NCBI GenBank assembly: GCA_012270125.1
Contig: JAAXIY010000048.1
Location: 1 to 64,000, forward strand
DNA length: 64,000 nt
Source: Paracoccaceae bacterium
GTDB taxonomy: Bacteria; Pseudomonadota; Alphaproteobacteria; Rhodobacterales; Rhodobacteraceae
Reading direction: 5' to 3'
Shown in pieces: positions 8,644 through 17,567 of this stretch. A program made the position numbers and the translations under genes. The notes under the pieces are model-generated. The model ran no database searches. It was not told the origin of the DNA and saw only the letters and a program-made list of their open reading frames with translations. The first letter of the stretch is position 1, and every line of letters begins with the position of its first letter.

Positions 8644-9111
8644 TTAGTTTTCTTGATCTATGGGGTTAAATAAAGGTCTTTGTCCAAATATTGCGCCGCG
8701 TTTGCAATGTTCTTCCAGATCAAGAGCGTCCTGAAAATTTTCAACTAATAGATACTGATATTCCACATTAGTTCGAATATACTTTTTGGTCATTTGGTCT
8801 AGCGTTATTGAACCTTCTCTAAATTTATTAAGTTGAGAACTTTTAAGAGAAGGAATGACTATTCTATTTGATAAAAGAGAACAAAACTGATCTCCTGCTG
8901 CTCTTCCGCTGGCATGACTATTAAGCCGAGTTATCAACCCAAACTTATTTTTTCCTGATCTTAGTGCTTTGTCTAAATCTTTTCCTGCAGTACTAACGTA
9001 AAGTAATGTTTGTCCATCCCAAATTAAGTAAATACCAGCGGCTACTGCAGGAAAATTTTTTTGCGGCCAGTTTTTGAATTTAAATCTTTTTGAAAATGAA
9101 TTTTTTAGCAA
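8644..9111 (-). CDS. GIY-YIG-like small protein
   Basis: A 155-residue protein. The N-terminal third carries a GIYLIW...LLYVS block (residues about 26-40) resembling the GIY-YIG fold's two strands. It is followed by RLNSHASGRAAGDQF, where an Arg and His sit as in small GIY-YIG proteins, and it ends with a P-LFNP tail seen in such families. Whether it is an active nuclease is unclear. The start is TTG: an in-frame stop lies five codons upstream and there is no Met before the domain. It is last in the operon running from 17274 down to here, 21 nt after the S58 peptidase. Assignment is by motif only. Confidence 0.55.
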   Translation of the reverse strand: MLKNSFSKRFKFKNWPQKNFPAVAAGIYLIWDGQTLLYVSTAGKDLDKALRSGKNKFGLITRLNSHASGRAAGDQFCSLLSNRIVIPSLKSSQLNKFREGSITLDQMTKKYIRTNVEYQYLLVENFQDALDLEEHCKRGAIFGQRPLFNPIDQEN

Positions 9112-9132
9112 ATCAGCAACTTTTTAAATCTA

Positions 9133-10137
9133 TTAACCATTAAAATTTTTAAAAGTGGGCATAGGATCACCGGGTAGATTTTTTGCGTTGTAGAAGCCAC
9201 GAGCAATTGCCCTAGCCATGCAAAGACTGGCAGCATGGCAAATTTCTGCAAGATCGTAAGTCTCGTCTCGCAAAGGTAACTCATTCGTTGAGCTGGCAAA
9301 TATTAAATCACCATCGTAAGGAAGATGAGACGGGACAATTGCCCGTGCTATGCCGTCGTGGGCTGATGTCGCAAGCCTTAGAACTTGCGCCTTTGTTAAG
9401 GCAGCATCCGTGGCAACAATGCCAATTGTTGTGTTGGCTCGATCCTCGAGAGGGAATAACTCTGGCCTTTTAAACGATTTTGAATAATTGCCTGCACGTG
9501 GGGCTTCAAATCCGCCAAACTCATCATCAATTTCGAATGGTGCTGCCCAGAAATGTTTTCCTGTCTCATCTGTTGCATCGCCTGCGGGGTTTGCGGCGAC
9601 TAATGCTCCTACTGTAATACCGTTGCTCAACTTGAAAGATGCCGAACCTAAGCCACCTTTCATTGTCCCACCCTGAGCACCGCATCCAGCTCCAACACTA
9701 CCGAGTTCAAATTCTGTATTTAAATTTTTATATGCTTTTTTACCTAGATTAGGATAAGGATTGTTAGCCCAATTTTTATGACCACCATTACTTAGATCAA
9801 ACAAAATAGCTGCTGGAACGAGAGGAACTATGTGTCCAGCGACTTCTAAACCTTTACCATCTTGTTTTAATTTATCTACAACCCCGGAAGCAGCATCTAA
9901 CCCAAAAGCAGAACCTCCAGATAATACGAGGGCATCTACGCCTTTAATAGTTTTATCTGGTGCAAGTAAATCTGTTTCGCGTGTTCCTGGAGCTCCGCCC
10001 ATCACAAAATATGAGGTCACTAATGGTTTATCTGCGCTGAGAACTGTTACACCAGTTTTAATTTTTTGATCTTCTGCGTTACCGACGACTATGCCTTCCA
10101 CATCGGTGATCAAATTTTTTGGTCCTGGTTGCATCAT
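9133..10137 (-). CDS. P1/S58-family N-terminal-nucleophile hydrolase (DmpA/NylC type)
   Basis: An S58-family hydrolase of about 334 aa. Counting from the upstream in-frame GTG, the motifs are GSVGAGCGAQGGTMKGGLG (about 149-167) and the self-cleavage site Asn238-Thr239 in the segment RANTTIGIVATDA. Family members cut themselves there and use the new N-terminal Thr/Ser to hydrolyse beta-peptides, D-aminopeptides or 6-aminohexanoate oligomers (NylC). The Asn-Thr junction matches NylC-like members. I place the start at the ATG overlapping the SDR stop (TAATG); a GTG 9 nt upstream is possible. It lies in the operon with a peptide-type importer, suggesting it processes an imported amide or oligopeptide. 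Confidence 0.87.
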   Translation of the reverse strand: MMQPGPKNLITDVEGIVVGNAEDQKIKTGVTVLSADKPLVTSYFVMGGAPGTRETDLLAPDKTIKGVDALVLSGGSAFGLDAASGVVDKLKQDGKGLEVAGHIVPLVPAAILFDLSNGGHKNWANNPYPNLGKKAYKNLNTEFELGSVGAGCGAQGGTMKGGLGSASFKLSNGITVGALVAANPAGDATDETGKHFWAAPFEIDDEFGGFEAPRAGNYSKSFKRPELFPLEDRANTTIGIVATDAALTKAQVLRLATSAHDGIARAIVPSHLPYDGDLIFASSTNELPLRDETYDLAEICHAASLCMARAIARGFYNAKNLPGDPMPTFKNFNG

Positions 10138-10883
10138 TATATACACCGCCCACCATCAACTTGCATGCAGACACCCGTCACCATACTAGCTTCTTCTGAG
10201 CACAAATAGCATGCTGCATTTGCAATATCTTCAGGTTGGGCAAATCTTCCAAGGGGAATCGTTGAGAGAAATTTCTGCCGCATTTCTGGTGTGTCCTCAC
10301 CTAGAAAAGAGGCAAGTAGCGGTGTTTCACTGGCGACGGGATTAACGGCATTGACCCGAACCCCGAAAGGGGCAAGCTCCACTGCCATTGTCCGGGTGGC
10401 GGTATTCATCCAGCCTTTTGAACTATTGTACCAATTCAAATTTGGTCTAGGAGACACTCCTGCTGTTGAAGCTATATTTAATATTGAACCGCTACCCTGT
10501 TTTTTCATATGAGGAACAAACGCCTTTGCCATTAAATAAACTGATTTACAATTTATACGAAAAACGCGATCAAAGTCCTCTTCTGTAACTTCATCAAGCG
10601 GTGTGGGTAAGTGGGTAACACCTGCATTGTTAACTACAACATCCACACTGTCAAAATTGTCAAACACAACTTTCTTCAAATTTTCTACTGACTTTGTATC
10701 GCCGACATCGGTTTTGACTGCTAAAGTTTTTGGCCCTAGAGTTGCCGAGAGGTCTCTTGCAGCACTCTCATTGACATCAACGATGACTACCCTCGACCCC
10801 TCTCCAAGGAATTTTTCGACAATTGCTTTTCCTAAACCCGAAGCGGCTCCAGTTACAATTGCTGTTTTGTTTTCTAATCGCAT
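10137..10883 (-). CDS. SDR-family NAD(P)-dependent oxidoreductase
   Basis: A 248-residue classical short-chain dehydrogenase. The cofactor motif TGAASGLG lies at 11-18, NNAG at 85-88, the catalytic Ser139 at 139, and Tyr152/Lys156 as YxxxK. An Asp at about 36 after the second strand suggests NAD preference. It oxidises or reduces an alcohol/carbonyl; the substrate is not deducible. It is 15 nt downstream of the aldehyde dehydrogenase and overlaps the S58 hydrolase start, so alcohol to aldehyde to acid oxidation within the same operon is plausible. Confidence 0.88.
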   Translation of the reverse strand: MRLENKTAIVTGAASGLGKAIVEKFLGEGSRVVIVDVNESAARDLSATLGPKTLAVKTDVGDTKSVENLKKVVFDNFDSVDVVVNNAGVTHLPTPLDEVTEEDFDRVFRINCKSVYLMAKAFVPHMKKQGSGSILNIASTAGVSPRPNLNWYNSSKGWMNTATRTMAVELAPFGVRVNAVNPVASETPLLASFLGEDTPEMRQKFLSTIPLGRFAQPEDIANAACYLCSEEASMVTGVCMQVDGGRCI

Positions 10884-10898
10884 TTTAAAATTCCTTTT

Positions 10899-12353
10899 TT
10901 ATTGGTGATAGCTGGCTACAGTTTTCAAAGTTGAAAAACCATAAAGTGCTTCAAACCCTTTTTCTCGTCCATGCCCTGAGAACCCTCGTCCTCCAAATGG
11001 AAGTTCAACACCACCACCGGCTCCATAATTGTTTATAAAAACCTGTCCTGACTTGAGTTTTTTGGCCAATCGCATTTGACGGGCACCATCATTTGTCCAA
11101 ATGCTTGCGACTAAACCGTAGTCTGTACCATTCGCGATGCTGATAGCTTCTTCTTCTGTATCGAAAGGCATAATAACTTGCACAGGACCAAATATTTCAT
11201 CTTTGGCCAAAATATGATCTTCTGGAACATCTGCAAACAAGTGTGGGGCAACATAATGTCCTTTTGTTGGAGCACTGCTGTCTATTTCTCCTTGAGCAAC
11301 TAAGTTCAGCTTCTGACCTTTAGAAATAAAATCTTCCACAATTGATTTTTGCCTTTCTGATATCAAAGGTCCCAAAGCTCCATCATTAATTGCTGGTCGA
11401 ACGATTAAGTCTTTGTACTTTTGGGACATATGATCAACCACTTCGTTATATCGGGAACGATGGACTAATATACGGCTGCTAGCGGAACAAGTCTGACCGC
11501 CATTCTGGATCCCCGCGTTCACAAGAAAGGGAAGCGCACTTTCCAGATTTGCGTCTTCAAAGAATAATTGGGGTGATTTACCTCCAAGTTCTAACGTTAC
11601 AGGAACAATATTATTAGCAGCTGATGCTTGCACCAAGCGGCCTGTTGTAACTGATCCAGTAAAACTTATGTGATTAATTCCTTTATGCGCGCAAAGAGCA
11701 GCACCTGCTTTGGCGCCCAGCCCAGGAACCACATTAAGCACACCTTTGGGTAGACCCGCTTCAATAGCAAGATTAGCAAAAGTTAAGGCGGTCAAGCAGG
11801 CTTCTTCAGCTGGTTTCAATACACATGTATTTCCCATTGCTAGGGCTGCGCCAACAGATCGACCAATAATCTGCATAGGGTAATTCCAAGGAACAATATG
11901 ACCAGTTACACCGTGGGGTTCTCGCAAAGTATATACCGTGTATCCTTCTAAATACGGTATTGTCTCCCCGTGAACTTTATCAGCTGCGCCACCATAAAAT
12001 TCCATATACCGAGCCAACGCTCTAACATCTGCTTGAGCTTGAGTTAAGGGTTTTCCCACATCAAGTGCCTCGAGTGTAGATAAAAGATCTATATTTTTTA
12101 GAACAAGCCTGCCTAAGTTGCTCAATATACGCCCGCGTTCCGCTGCTGGTGTTGTGTTCCAGCACTGGTCAAATGCATTTTTTGCATTCTCAATAGCCTC
12201 ACCAATATCATTTTCATTGCCTGATGCGATTTCAGTTAATGTACTCCCATCAGATGGATTTTTTAATTCCAGCTTTTCAAGGTCGGTAGGATGACGCCAT
12301 TGGCCTCCAATTAAGCAACAAGATGGATCGAAGGGTAGATGAGGAAGCGACAT
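10899..12353 (-). CDS. NAD(P)-dependent aldehyde dehydrogenase
   Basis: A 484-residue ALDH-superfamily enzyme with the complete catalytic set: Asn157 in PWNYP, Glu255 in LELGGKS, and the nucleophile Cys289 in NGGQTCSA. It converts an aldehyde to a carboxylate in the cytoplasm. Overall it resembles the betaine/gamma-aminobutyraldehyde/indole-acetaldehyde dehydrogenase branch, but the substrate cannot be fixed. It starts only 3 nt after the ABC ATPase stop and is followed by the SDR, so it belongs to the transporter operon. Confidence 0.9.
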   Translation of the reverse strand: MSLPHLPFDPSCCLIGGQWRHPTDLEKLELKNPSDGSTLTEIASGNENDIGEAIENAKNAFDQCWNTTPAAERGRILSNLGRLVLKNIDLLSTLEALDVGKPLTQAQADVRALARYMEFYGGAADKVHGETIPYLEGYTVYTLREPHGVTGHIVPWNYPMQIIGRSVGAALAMGNTCVLKPAEEACLTALTFANLAIEAGLPKGVLNVVPGLGAKAGAALCAHKGINHISFTGSVTTGRLVQASAANNIVPVTLELGGKSPQLFFEDANLESALPFLVNAGIQNGGQTCSASSRILVHRSRYNEVVDHMSQKYKDLIVRPAINDGALGPLISERQKSIVEDFISKGQKLNLVAQGEIDSSAPTKGHYVAPHLFADVPEDHILAKDEIFGPVQVIMPFDTEEEAISIANGTDYGLVASIWTNDGARQMRLAKKLKSGQVFINNYGAGGGVELPFGGRGFSGHGREKGFEALYGFSTLKTVASYHQ

Positions 12354-12356
12354 TAT

Positions 12357-13946
12357 TTATAACTCCATTTGAAAACTAGGTAACTTAGGTGCTGCTTCAA
12401 TTAACGTTTTTGTATATGCATTTTGAGGTTGTTCCAAAACCTTTTTGGTAAGCCCTTCTTCGATAATCTTACCGTCCTTCATAACCAGGCATCGATCGGT
12501 AATTGAGCGGATTACAGCTAGATCATGACTTATGAATAGGTAACTAAGGCCATATTCTTCTGCGAGTTGAGCGATCAAATCGAGAATTTGGGCTCTTACT
12601 GTTACATCAAGAGCCGACACCGCTTCATCAAAAATAACGAGTTTTGGTTTAATGATCAAAGCGCGTGCTATCGCAATTCTTTGCCGCTGACCGCCAGAAA
12701 ATTCATGAATATATTTATTCTTGTCTGCAGATGATAGTCCAACATCTTCTAAAACATTGTCTATTTTACTTTCAATACTCTTGACCTCAAGAGCGTCTTT
12801 AATGAGATAAAAAGGCTCTTTTATAAGAGTTGAGACTTTATGTCTTGGATTGAAGGAACCGTAAGGATCCTGGAAGACGACTTGAATATTTTTCCTGGTA
12901 TTTAGTGTAGCTTTGGAAATATCTTGATCTTCGACATTAATCGCGCCTTCGTAAATTGGCTCAAGGCCAAGTATTGCCCTGGTTAGAGTTGATTTGCCGC
13001 AACCAGACTCTCCAACCAGTCCAACTCTTTCACCATTTTTTATGTCAAAAGAAACATTTGAAACGGCCGTAAAATAATCACTTTTCGAAAAAATTTTAGT
13101 ACGTGCTAACCTGTATCTGCAAGTGACGTTTTGGATGGTCAAAAGAAGGTCGGCACTTCTCTTTGCTGAGGGTAAATCAACTGAATGTCCTGATGCTGCA
13201 AAAAGTGAACGGGTGTATGGATGTTTCATATTTCGAAATAAATTTTGTGTTTCATCAATTTCAACAATGATACCGTTTTGCATAATCGCAATCTCATCTG
13301 CCATGTCGGAGACAACCGCAAGGTCATGCGTTATCAAAATTAAAGAGATATTGTCTTCTTTAACTAATCTTTTGAGTAGAGCTAGAATCTGGGCCTGAGT
13401 TGTTACGTCTAAAGCTGTAGTTGGCTCGTCAGCAATTACAATCGAAGGTTTCAATGCAATTGCAATCCCTATAACAACCCTTTGACGTTGCCCTCCCGAT
13501 AATTCGTGTGGGTAGCGTTTTATTACTTCAGTTGCTGGGCTTAGGCCTACTCTTTCTAAAATATTGAGAGTTTCCGTATCGGCAGATTTTTTATTTTTTT
13601 CACTGTGTAATACGATTGTCTCGCTGATTTGATCTCCTACAGTTTTTACTGGATTCAAAGCTGTCATAGGTTCTTGAAATATCATGCCTATTTTAGCTCC
13701 ACGGATTTTACATAACTCAAACTCGTCTTTTTCAGTGATGTCTTGATCTTTGAAAAATATTTTTCCCTTCAATTTTGCGTATTTGGGTTGAAGCTGGATT
13801 ATTGAAAGTGCTGTCATAGATTTTCCAGATCCACTCTCGCCTGTTATGGCCAGAATACGGCCCTGACCAAGTTTAAATGAAATATTATTGAGAATACTTT
13901 CTGACCCTATTTTGAGACTTAAATTTTCAACAGATAAGATACTCAT
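12357..13946 (-). CDS. Peptide-type ABC importer, fused dual ATPase (DppD-DppF)
   Basis: A 529-residue protein with two complete ABC ATPase halves. Half 1 has Walker A GESGSGKS at 36-43 and an LSGGQRQR signature. Half 2 starts near residue 270, with Walker A GESGCGKST near 315 and FSGGQRQR. The fusion is equivalent to separate DppD/DppF (OppD/OppF), as in YejF/GsiA. It powers uptake through the two permeases encoded just upstream. Its start overlaps the permease stop by 4 nt (ATGA). The ligand could be peptides, opines or other amide compounds. Confidence 0.92.
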   Translation of the reverse strand: MSILSVENLSLKIGSESILNNISFKLGQGRILAITGESGSGKSMTALSIIQLQPKYAKLKGKIFFKDQDITEKDEFELCKIRGAKIGMIFQEPMTALNPVKTVGDQISETIVLHSEKNKKSADTETLNILERVGLSPATEVIKRYPHELSGGQRQRVVIGIAIALKPSIVIADEPTTALDVTTQAQILALLKRLVKEDNISLILITHDLAVVSDMADEIAIMQNGIIVEIDETQNLFRNMKHPYTRSLFAASGHSVDLPSAKRSADLLLTIQNVTCRYRLARTKIFSKSDYFTAVSNVSFDIKNGERVGLVGESGCGKSTLTRAILGLEPIYEGAINVEDQDISKATLNTRKNIQVVFQDPYGSFNPRHKVSTLIKEPFYLIKDALEVKSIESKIDNVLEDVGLSSADKNKYIHEFSGGQRQRIAIARALIIKPKLVIFDEAVSALDVTVRAQILDLIAQLAEEYGLSYLFISHDLAVIRSITDRCLVMKDGKIIEEGLTKKVLEQPQNAYTKTLIEAAPKLPSFQMEL

Positions 13947-14761
13947 TCTCGGGATCTCCTCACTCGAGGATCAAGAAGATCGCGAAGACCATCCCCCATT
14001 AAATTCAACCCTAGAACGGTTACGATTATTGCTGACCCGGGAATGATTGCCAGGTGAGGAGCAAAGCTGACCATAGTTTGTGCATCTGCAAGCATACGCC
14101 CCCAGCTTGGTACCGGCGGTTGTGTCCCCAGTCCAACATAACTCAATCCCGCCTCTGCCAAGATACCTAGTGAAAATTGAATTGTGCCTTGGACTATTAG
14201 AAGGTTAGCAATATTGGGAAAAATATGTTCTGCGGATATTCGAAGGTCTGATTTACCACTTACCCGCGCTGCTAAAATGAACTCTTTTTGCCAAAGACTT
14301 AGTGCGGCTCCACGACTGACACGGGCAAAGACTGGTATATTGAATATTCCAATCGCAATGATAGCATTCATAGCTCCAGCGCCAAAGAGTGCTGTTATTA
14401 GGATAGCAATAACTAAAGATGGAAATGCGAATATTAGATCATTTGTTCGCATGATGGTTTCATCTAAAAGCGAATTTTTCTTAGTTGCTGCTGCTAGACC
14501 AAGTGGAACTCCAATAAAAAAACCTATTCCAACTGCTAAGATTGCAACGGCTAGTGAAGTTCGTGCCCCGATCATAATCATTGATAAAATGTCACGTCCG
14601 AAGTGATCTGTACCTAACCAATGCACTTCGTTTGGGGTCTGTAATTTATCAGGTATCGAAAGTTGGGTAATATCAAATGGGACCCAGAGAAACGAAACTA
14701 AAGCTGCGATTACAACCAATGCACTTAATAAACCGCCAAGTATCAAAGAGTTACTTTTCAT
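13943..14761 (-). CDS. Peptide-type ABC importer permease (DppC type)
   Basis: A 272-residue permease with an N-terminal membrane anchor, the LGTDHFGRDIL segment near residues 49-59 typical of DppC/OppC, and about five further helices. The EAA loop (AARVSGKSDLRI) contacts the fused ATPase. It overlaps genes on both sides by 4 nt (ATGA), a sign of tight translational coupling in the operon. Confidence 0.92.
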   Translation of the reverse strand: MKSNSLILGGLLSALVVIAALVSFLWVPFDITQLSIPDKLQTPNEVHWLGTDHFGRDILSMIMIGARTSLAVAILAVGIGFFIGVPLGLAAATKKNSLLDETIMRTNDLIFAFPSLVIAILITALFGAGAMNAIIAIGIFNIPVFARVSRGAALSLWQKEFILAARVSGKSDLRISAEHIFPNIANLLIVQGTIQFSLGILAEAGLSYVGLGTQPPVPSWGRMLADAQTMVSFAPHLAIIPGSAIIVTVLGLNLMGDGLRDLLDPRVRRSRE

Positions 14762-15705
14762 ACTCGCCGCCTTAACCTTGGATCAACGACTGCGTAAGCC
14801 ACGTCTACGATAAAGTTCACAGTTATGACCGCAAAAACAAGGAGCATTACCACGCTCTCAACTACAATTAAATCTCTTTGTGTTATAGCTTGAAAAACTA
14901 ACCGTCCTAAGCCAGGAAGGAAGAACACTTGTTCGATTATGATGGCACCAGCCATTAAAAAGGAAAATTGAAGCCCAATAATTGTTAGTACTGGAATAAG
15001 AGCATTTCTCAAGGCATGTCGCCAAATCACAGCTTTTTTACCAAAGCCTTTTGCTCTTGCAGTTCTTATATAATCCTCTGACAGAGTTTCAATTAGCGCA
15101 CTTCGCATTACTCGTGATAGTATCGAAGCTTGAGGCAAAGCTAGAGCAATAGCTGGAAGTGTTAAAGATTTCAAACTTAGAAGAATACCGTTTTCCCATT
15201 CCACAAAACCACCCGCGGAGAACCATCTAAGCTTCAACGCAAAAATAACGACTAATATCATCGCAAACCAAAAGTTGGGTATAGCTATTCCAAACTGTGT
15301 GGCTCCCATGACTGCTGCATCGCCGGCTTTGCCTCTTTGAGTTGCGGCGTAAATACCGGCAGGAAAAGCGATGAAAGTGGAAATCAATAATGCATAAAGA
15401 GCTAGAGGCAAGGAAACCCAAATTCTCTCCTTAATCATATCTGAAACTGGACTGCGATAGGTATAAGATGTTCCGAAATCACCTTTGACCATACCACTGA
15501 CCCAAGAAAAATACCTTGATAACTTGTCTTGATCTAAGCCCAACTCTGCTCTCAAAGCAGCAATAGTATCTTCTTGTGCATTAATGCCCAGCATGAATGA
15601 AGCTGGGTCGCCAGGAGCAATTTCTACGACTGAAAAAATAATAATAGAAGCTAGACACAGGCTTACTATCAGTGAAATAGCTCTTTTAAGAATATATCCC
15701 AGCAT
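14758..15705 (-). CDS. Peptide-type ABC importer permease (DppB type)
   Basis: A 315-residue permease of the DppB/OppB group. It has one N-terminal helix, a periplasmic segment with the LGLDQ-type motif (ALRAELGLD), then five helices and an EAA loop (YIRTARAKGFGKKAV). Its length is usual for DppB. It lies 84 nt below the binding-protein gene, behind a stem-loop at 15745-15768, and overlaps the DppC-type gene by 4 nt. Confidence 0.92.
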   Translation of the reverse strand: MLGYILKRAISLIVSLCLASIIIFSVVEIAPGDPASFMLGINAQEDTIAALRAELGLDQDKLSRYFSWVSGMVKGDFGTSYTYRSPVSDMIKERIWVSLPLALYALLISTFIAFPAGIYAATQRGKAGDAAVMGATQFGIAIPNFWFAMILVVIFALKLRWFSAGGFVEWENGILLSLKSLTLPAIALALPQASILSRVMRSALIETLSEDYIRTARAKGFGKKAVIWRHALRNALIPVLTIIGLQFSFLMAGAIIIEQVFFLPGLGRLVFQAITQRDLIVVESVVMLLVFAVITVNFIVDVAYAVVDPRLRRRV

Positions 15706-15744
15706 CTTAAATTTTCTAGAAAAGGTCAGAATTTATAATGTAAG

Positions 15745-15768
15745 AGGCGGGGAGAACTTTCCCCGCCT
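15745..15768 (-). other. Stem-loop between binding-protein and DppB-type genes
   Basis: Perfect 9-bp GC-rich arms (AGGCGGGGA / TCCCCGCCT) with a 6-nt loop, 21 nt after the binding-protein stop. No long T-run follows on the minus strand. It is probably a 3'-end stabiliser or partial terminator that raises binding-protein output over the permeases. Confidence 0.75.
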
Positions 15769-15789
15769 TCATAAGTGCTTTTTCCAAAC

Positions 15790-17274
15790 TTAATCTGCCC
15801 AACTAACTCCTGTAAGGTCGGTAGCTTGCGTTGGCGCATTCTTCCAAAGGCCTCGAACTTTCGCATTTGCAACTGTGGTGAAAGCTAATTCGAAAAGATA
15901 TCCATTCACGTAATCATCTGAAATAATGCGTTGCGCTTTTTTCAGCATGCTGCTCCGTTTAGCTGGATCCGTAGTCCCATTCAGTTCGGTCATAAGAGAT
16001 TGAAATTCTGGGTTATCATACTGAAAATAGTAATCAGGTCTTGCATATATCCCAATATCCATTGGCTCAGTGTGGCTTACTATTGTAAGGCCGTAGTCTT
16101 TTCCTCTAAAAACTTGCTCAAGCCACTGTGCCCACTCCAAATTACTAATCTCAGTTTCGATTCCTACAGCACGTAATTGAGAGGCAATTATTTCTCCTCC
16201 ACGCCTAGCATATGAAGGAGGGGGAAGTTTTAAAGTGGTTGTGAAGCCACCTGAAAGGCCCGCCTCAGCTAGAAGTTTTTTCGAAAGCTCTGGGTCATAA
16301 TTTGAATTACCAGTTAGATCTACATAATCCGGATTATGCGGAGCAAAGTGAGTACCAATTGGAGTGCCGTAACCAAACATAGCACCGTCGATGATGGCTT
16401 GACGGTCGATTGCATGAGCAATTGCCTTTCGCACTTTGACATTATCTAAAGGGGGCATTTTATTATTTGTAGACAAAATAGTCTCACCTTCCGTTGAACC
16501 TTCTAAAACCTGAAACCTTGGATCAGCTTCAAATTGTGGAAGGTTTTCAGGTGCTGGAAAACCAGTAAAAACATCTACATCTTGCGCCATAACAGCTGCA
16601 AATGCTGCTGTTGGGTCTGAGATAAATTTAAAAGTAACGTTCTCTAAAGCAGGTTTAGCGCCCCAATAGTTTGGATTTCGAGATAGTTCTATTCGATCGC
16701 CTTGAACCCAGTTTTTAAAAGTAAAGGCGCCAGTTCCTACTGGGTTGTTTTTAATGCCTTCAATACTTTCAGGTGCAACTATCACAGCATCACCCCAGGC
16801 CATATTAAACAAAAAGCTTCCATTAGGCTTATCCAATGAAACTTTAACCGTGGTGTTATCTACGACAGCAACATCAGTTATCCCAGAGAATAAAGCTTTT
16901 TGAGCATTTGTACTATCTTCAGCTCTGGCTCGATCAAGGGAAAATTTTACGTCGTTTGCATCCATTGAGCTGCCATCATGAAAATTTACTCCAGAGCGAA
17001 GTTTAAACGTATAGACCGTACCGTCACTTGAAATATCCCAAGACTCTGCCAAGCCAGCTATTATTGATCCATCGGATGCAAATCGTGTTAAACCTTCAAA
17101 AACATTTGAATATAGAACACTATCAATTGCTCCGGCAGCTGCGCTTGTTGGATCGAGATGGGGTGGTTCTAGTTGCATGGCAACTGTAATATCAGATTGA
17201 GCGGAAAGGCTAAGTCCCGCGCCGGCAAATAAAGCGAAAGCGCCAGCTGCAATTATTTTTTTTGATTGAAACAT
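15790..17274 (-). CDS. Family 5 solute-binding protein (peptide/opine type)
   Basis: A 494-residue periplasmic binding protein (SBP_bac_5, DppA/OppA superfamily). It has a signal peptide of about 25 residues ending ...SLSAQS, and the family signature LAESWDISSDGTVYTFKLR followed by VNFHDGSSMDANDV. It captures the ligand for the downstream DppB/C/DF-type transporter. It has a strong GGGAG ribosome site. It heads an operon continuing through ALDH, SDR, S58 hydrolase and GIY-YIG-like genes, and diverges from the amidase across a 293-nt AT-rich spacer. Confidence 0.92.
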   Translation of the reverse strand: MFQSKKIIAAGAFALFAGAGLSLSAQSDITVAMQLEPPHLDPTSAAAGAIDSVLYSNVFEGLTRFASDGSIIAGLAESWDISSDGTVYTFKLRSGVNFHDGSSMDANDVKFSLDRARAEDSTNAQKALFSGITDVAVVDNTTVKVSLDKPNGSFLFNMAWGDAVIVAPESIEGIKNNPVGTGAFTFKNWVQGDRIELSRNPNYWGAKPALENVTFKFISDPTAAFAAVMAQDVDVFTGFPAPENLPQFEADPRFQVLEGSTEGETILSTNNKMPPLDNVKVRKAIAHAIDRQAIIDGAMFGYGTPIGTHFAPHNPDYVDLTGNSNYDPELSKKLLAEAGLSGGFTTTLKLPPPSYARRGGEIIASQLRAVGIETEISNLEWAQWLEQVFRGKDYGLTIVSHTEPMDIGIYARPDYYFQYDNPEFQSLMTELNGTTDPAKRSSMLKKAQRIISDDYVNGYLFELAFTTVANAKVRGLWKNAPTQATDLTGVSWAD

Positions 17275-17448
17275 ATTTATACTCCCTTTCTAAAGGTCAT
17301 TTTTATCTGCAGAAAATCGCCGATGTAAAAAATGTGTAAGAGAAGCTTATACTAGGATTGTTATTTTTAAATAAAAAAAGTGAATTAGTAAGTTTTTTGT
17401 TATTTTTACGAACTAGAGTTGGATAACTTTTTTAATAATAAAAGTATA

Positions 17449-17470
17449 AATTCAGCTAACTATCTGAATT
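17449..17470. other. Inverted repeat in the binding-protein/amidase spacer
   Basis: Seven-bp arms (AATTCAG / CTGAATT) with an 8-nt centre. It lies in the 293-nt divergent spacer 17275-17567, which is otherwise very AT-rich and holds no gene I can support. It could be an operator for the divergent catabolic and transport operons or a weak hairpin; no known regulator consensus is recognised. Confidence 0.3.
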
Positions 17471-17567
17471 CTTAATTTTTATTATCCATCTGTAATTTCA
17501 AATATTTTTCTTTGTTTTGAAACGAGAGCCGTGTAGCGTTTTCGGATAACCAATAAAAAATGTAAAA

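Noticed and set aside
9105-9299. Possible frameshifted N-terminal extension of the GIY-YIG-like gene
   Set aside because: That frame lies mostly inside the S58 hydrolase coding region and ends at a stop just where the GIY-YIG-like frame begins; it looks like a shadow frame.
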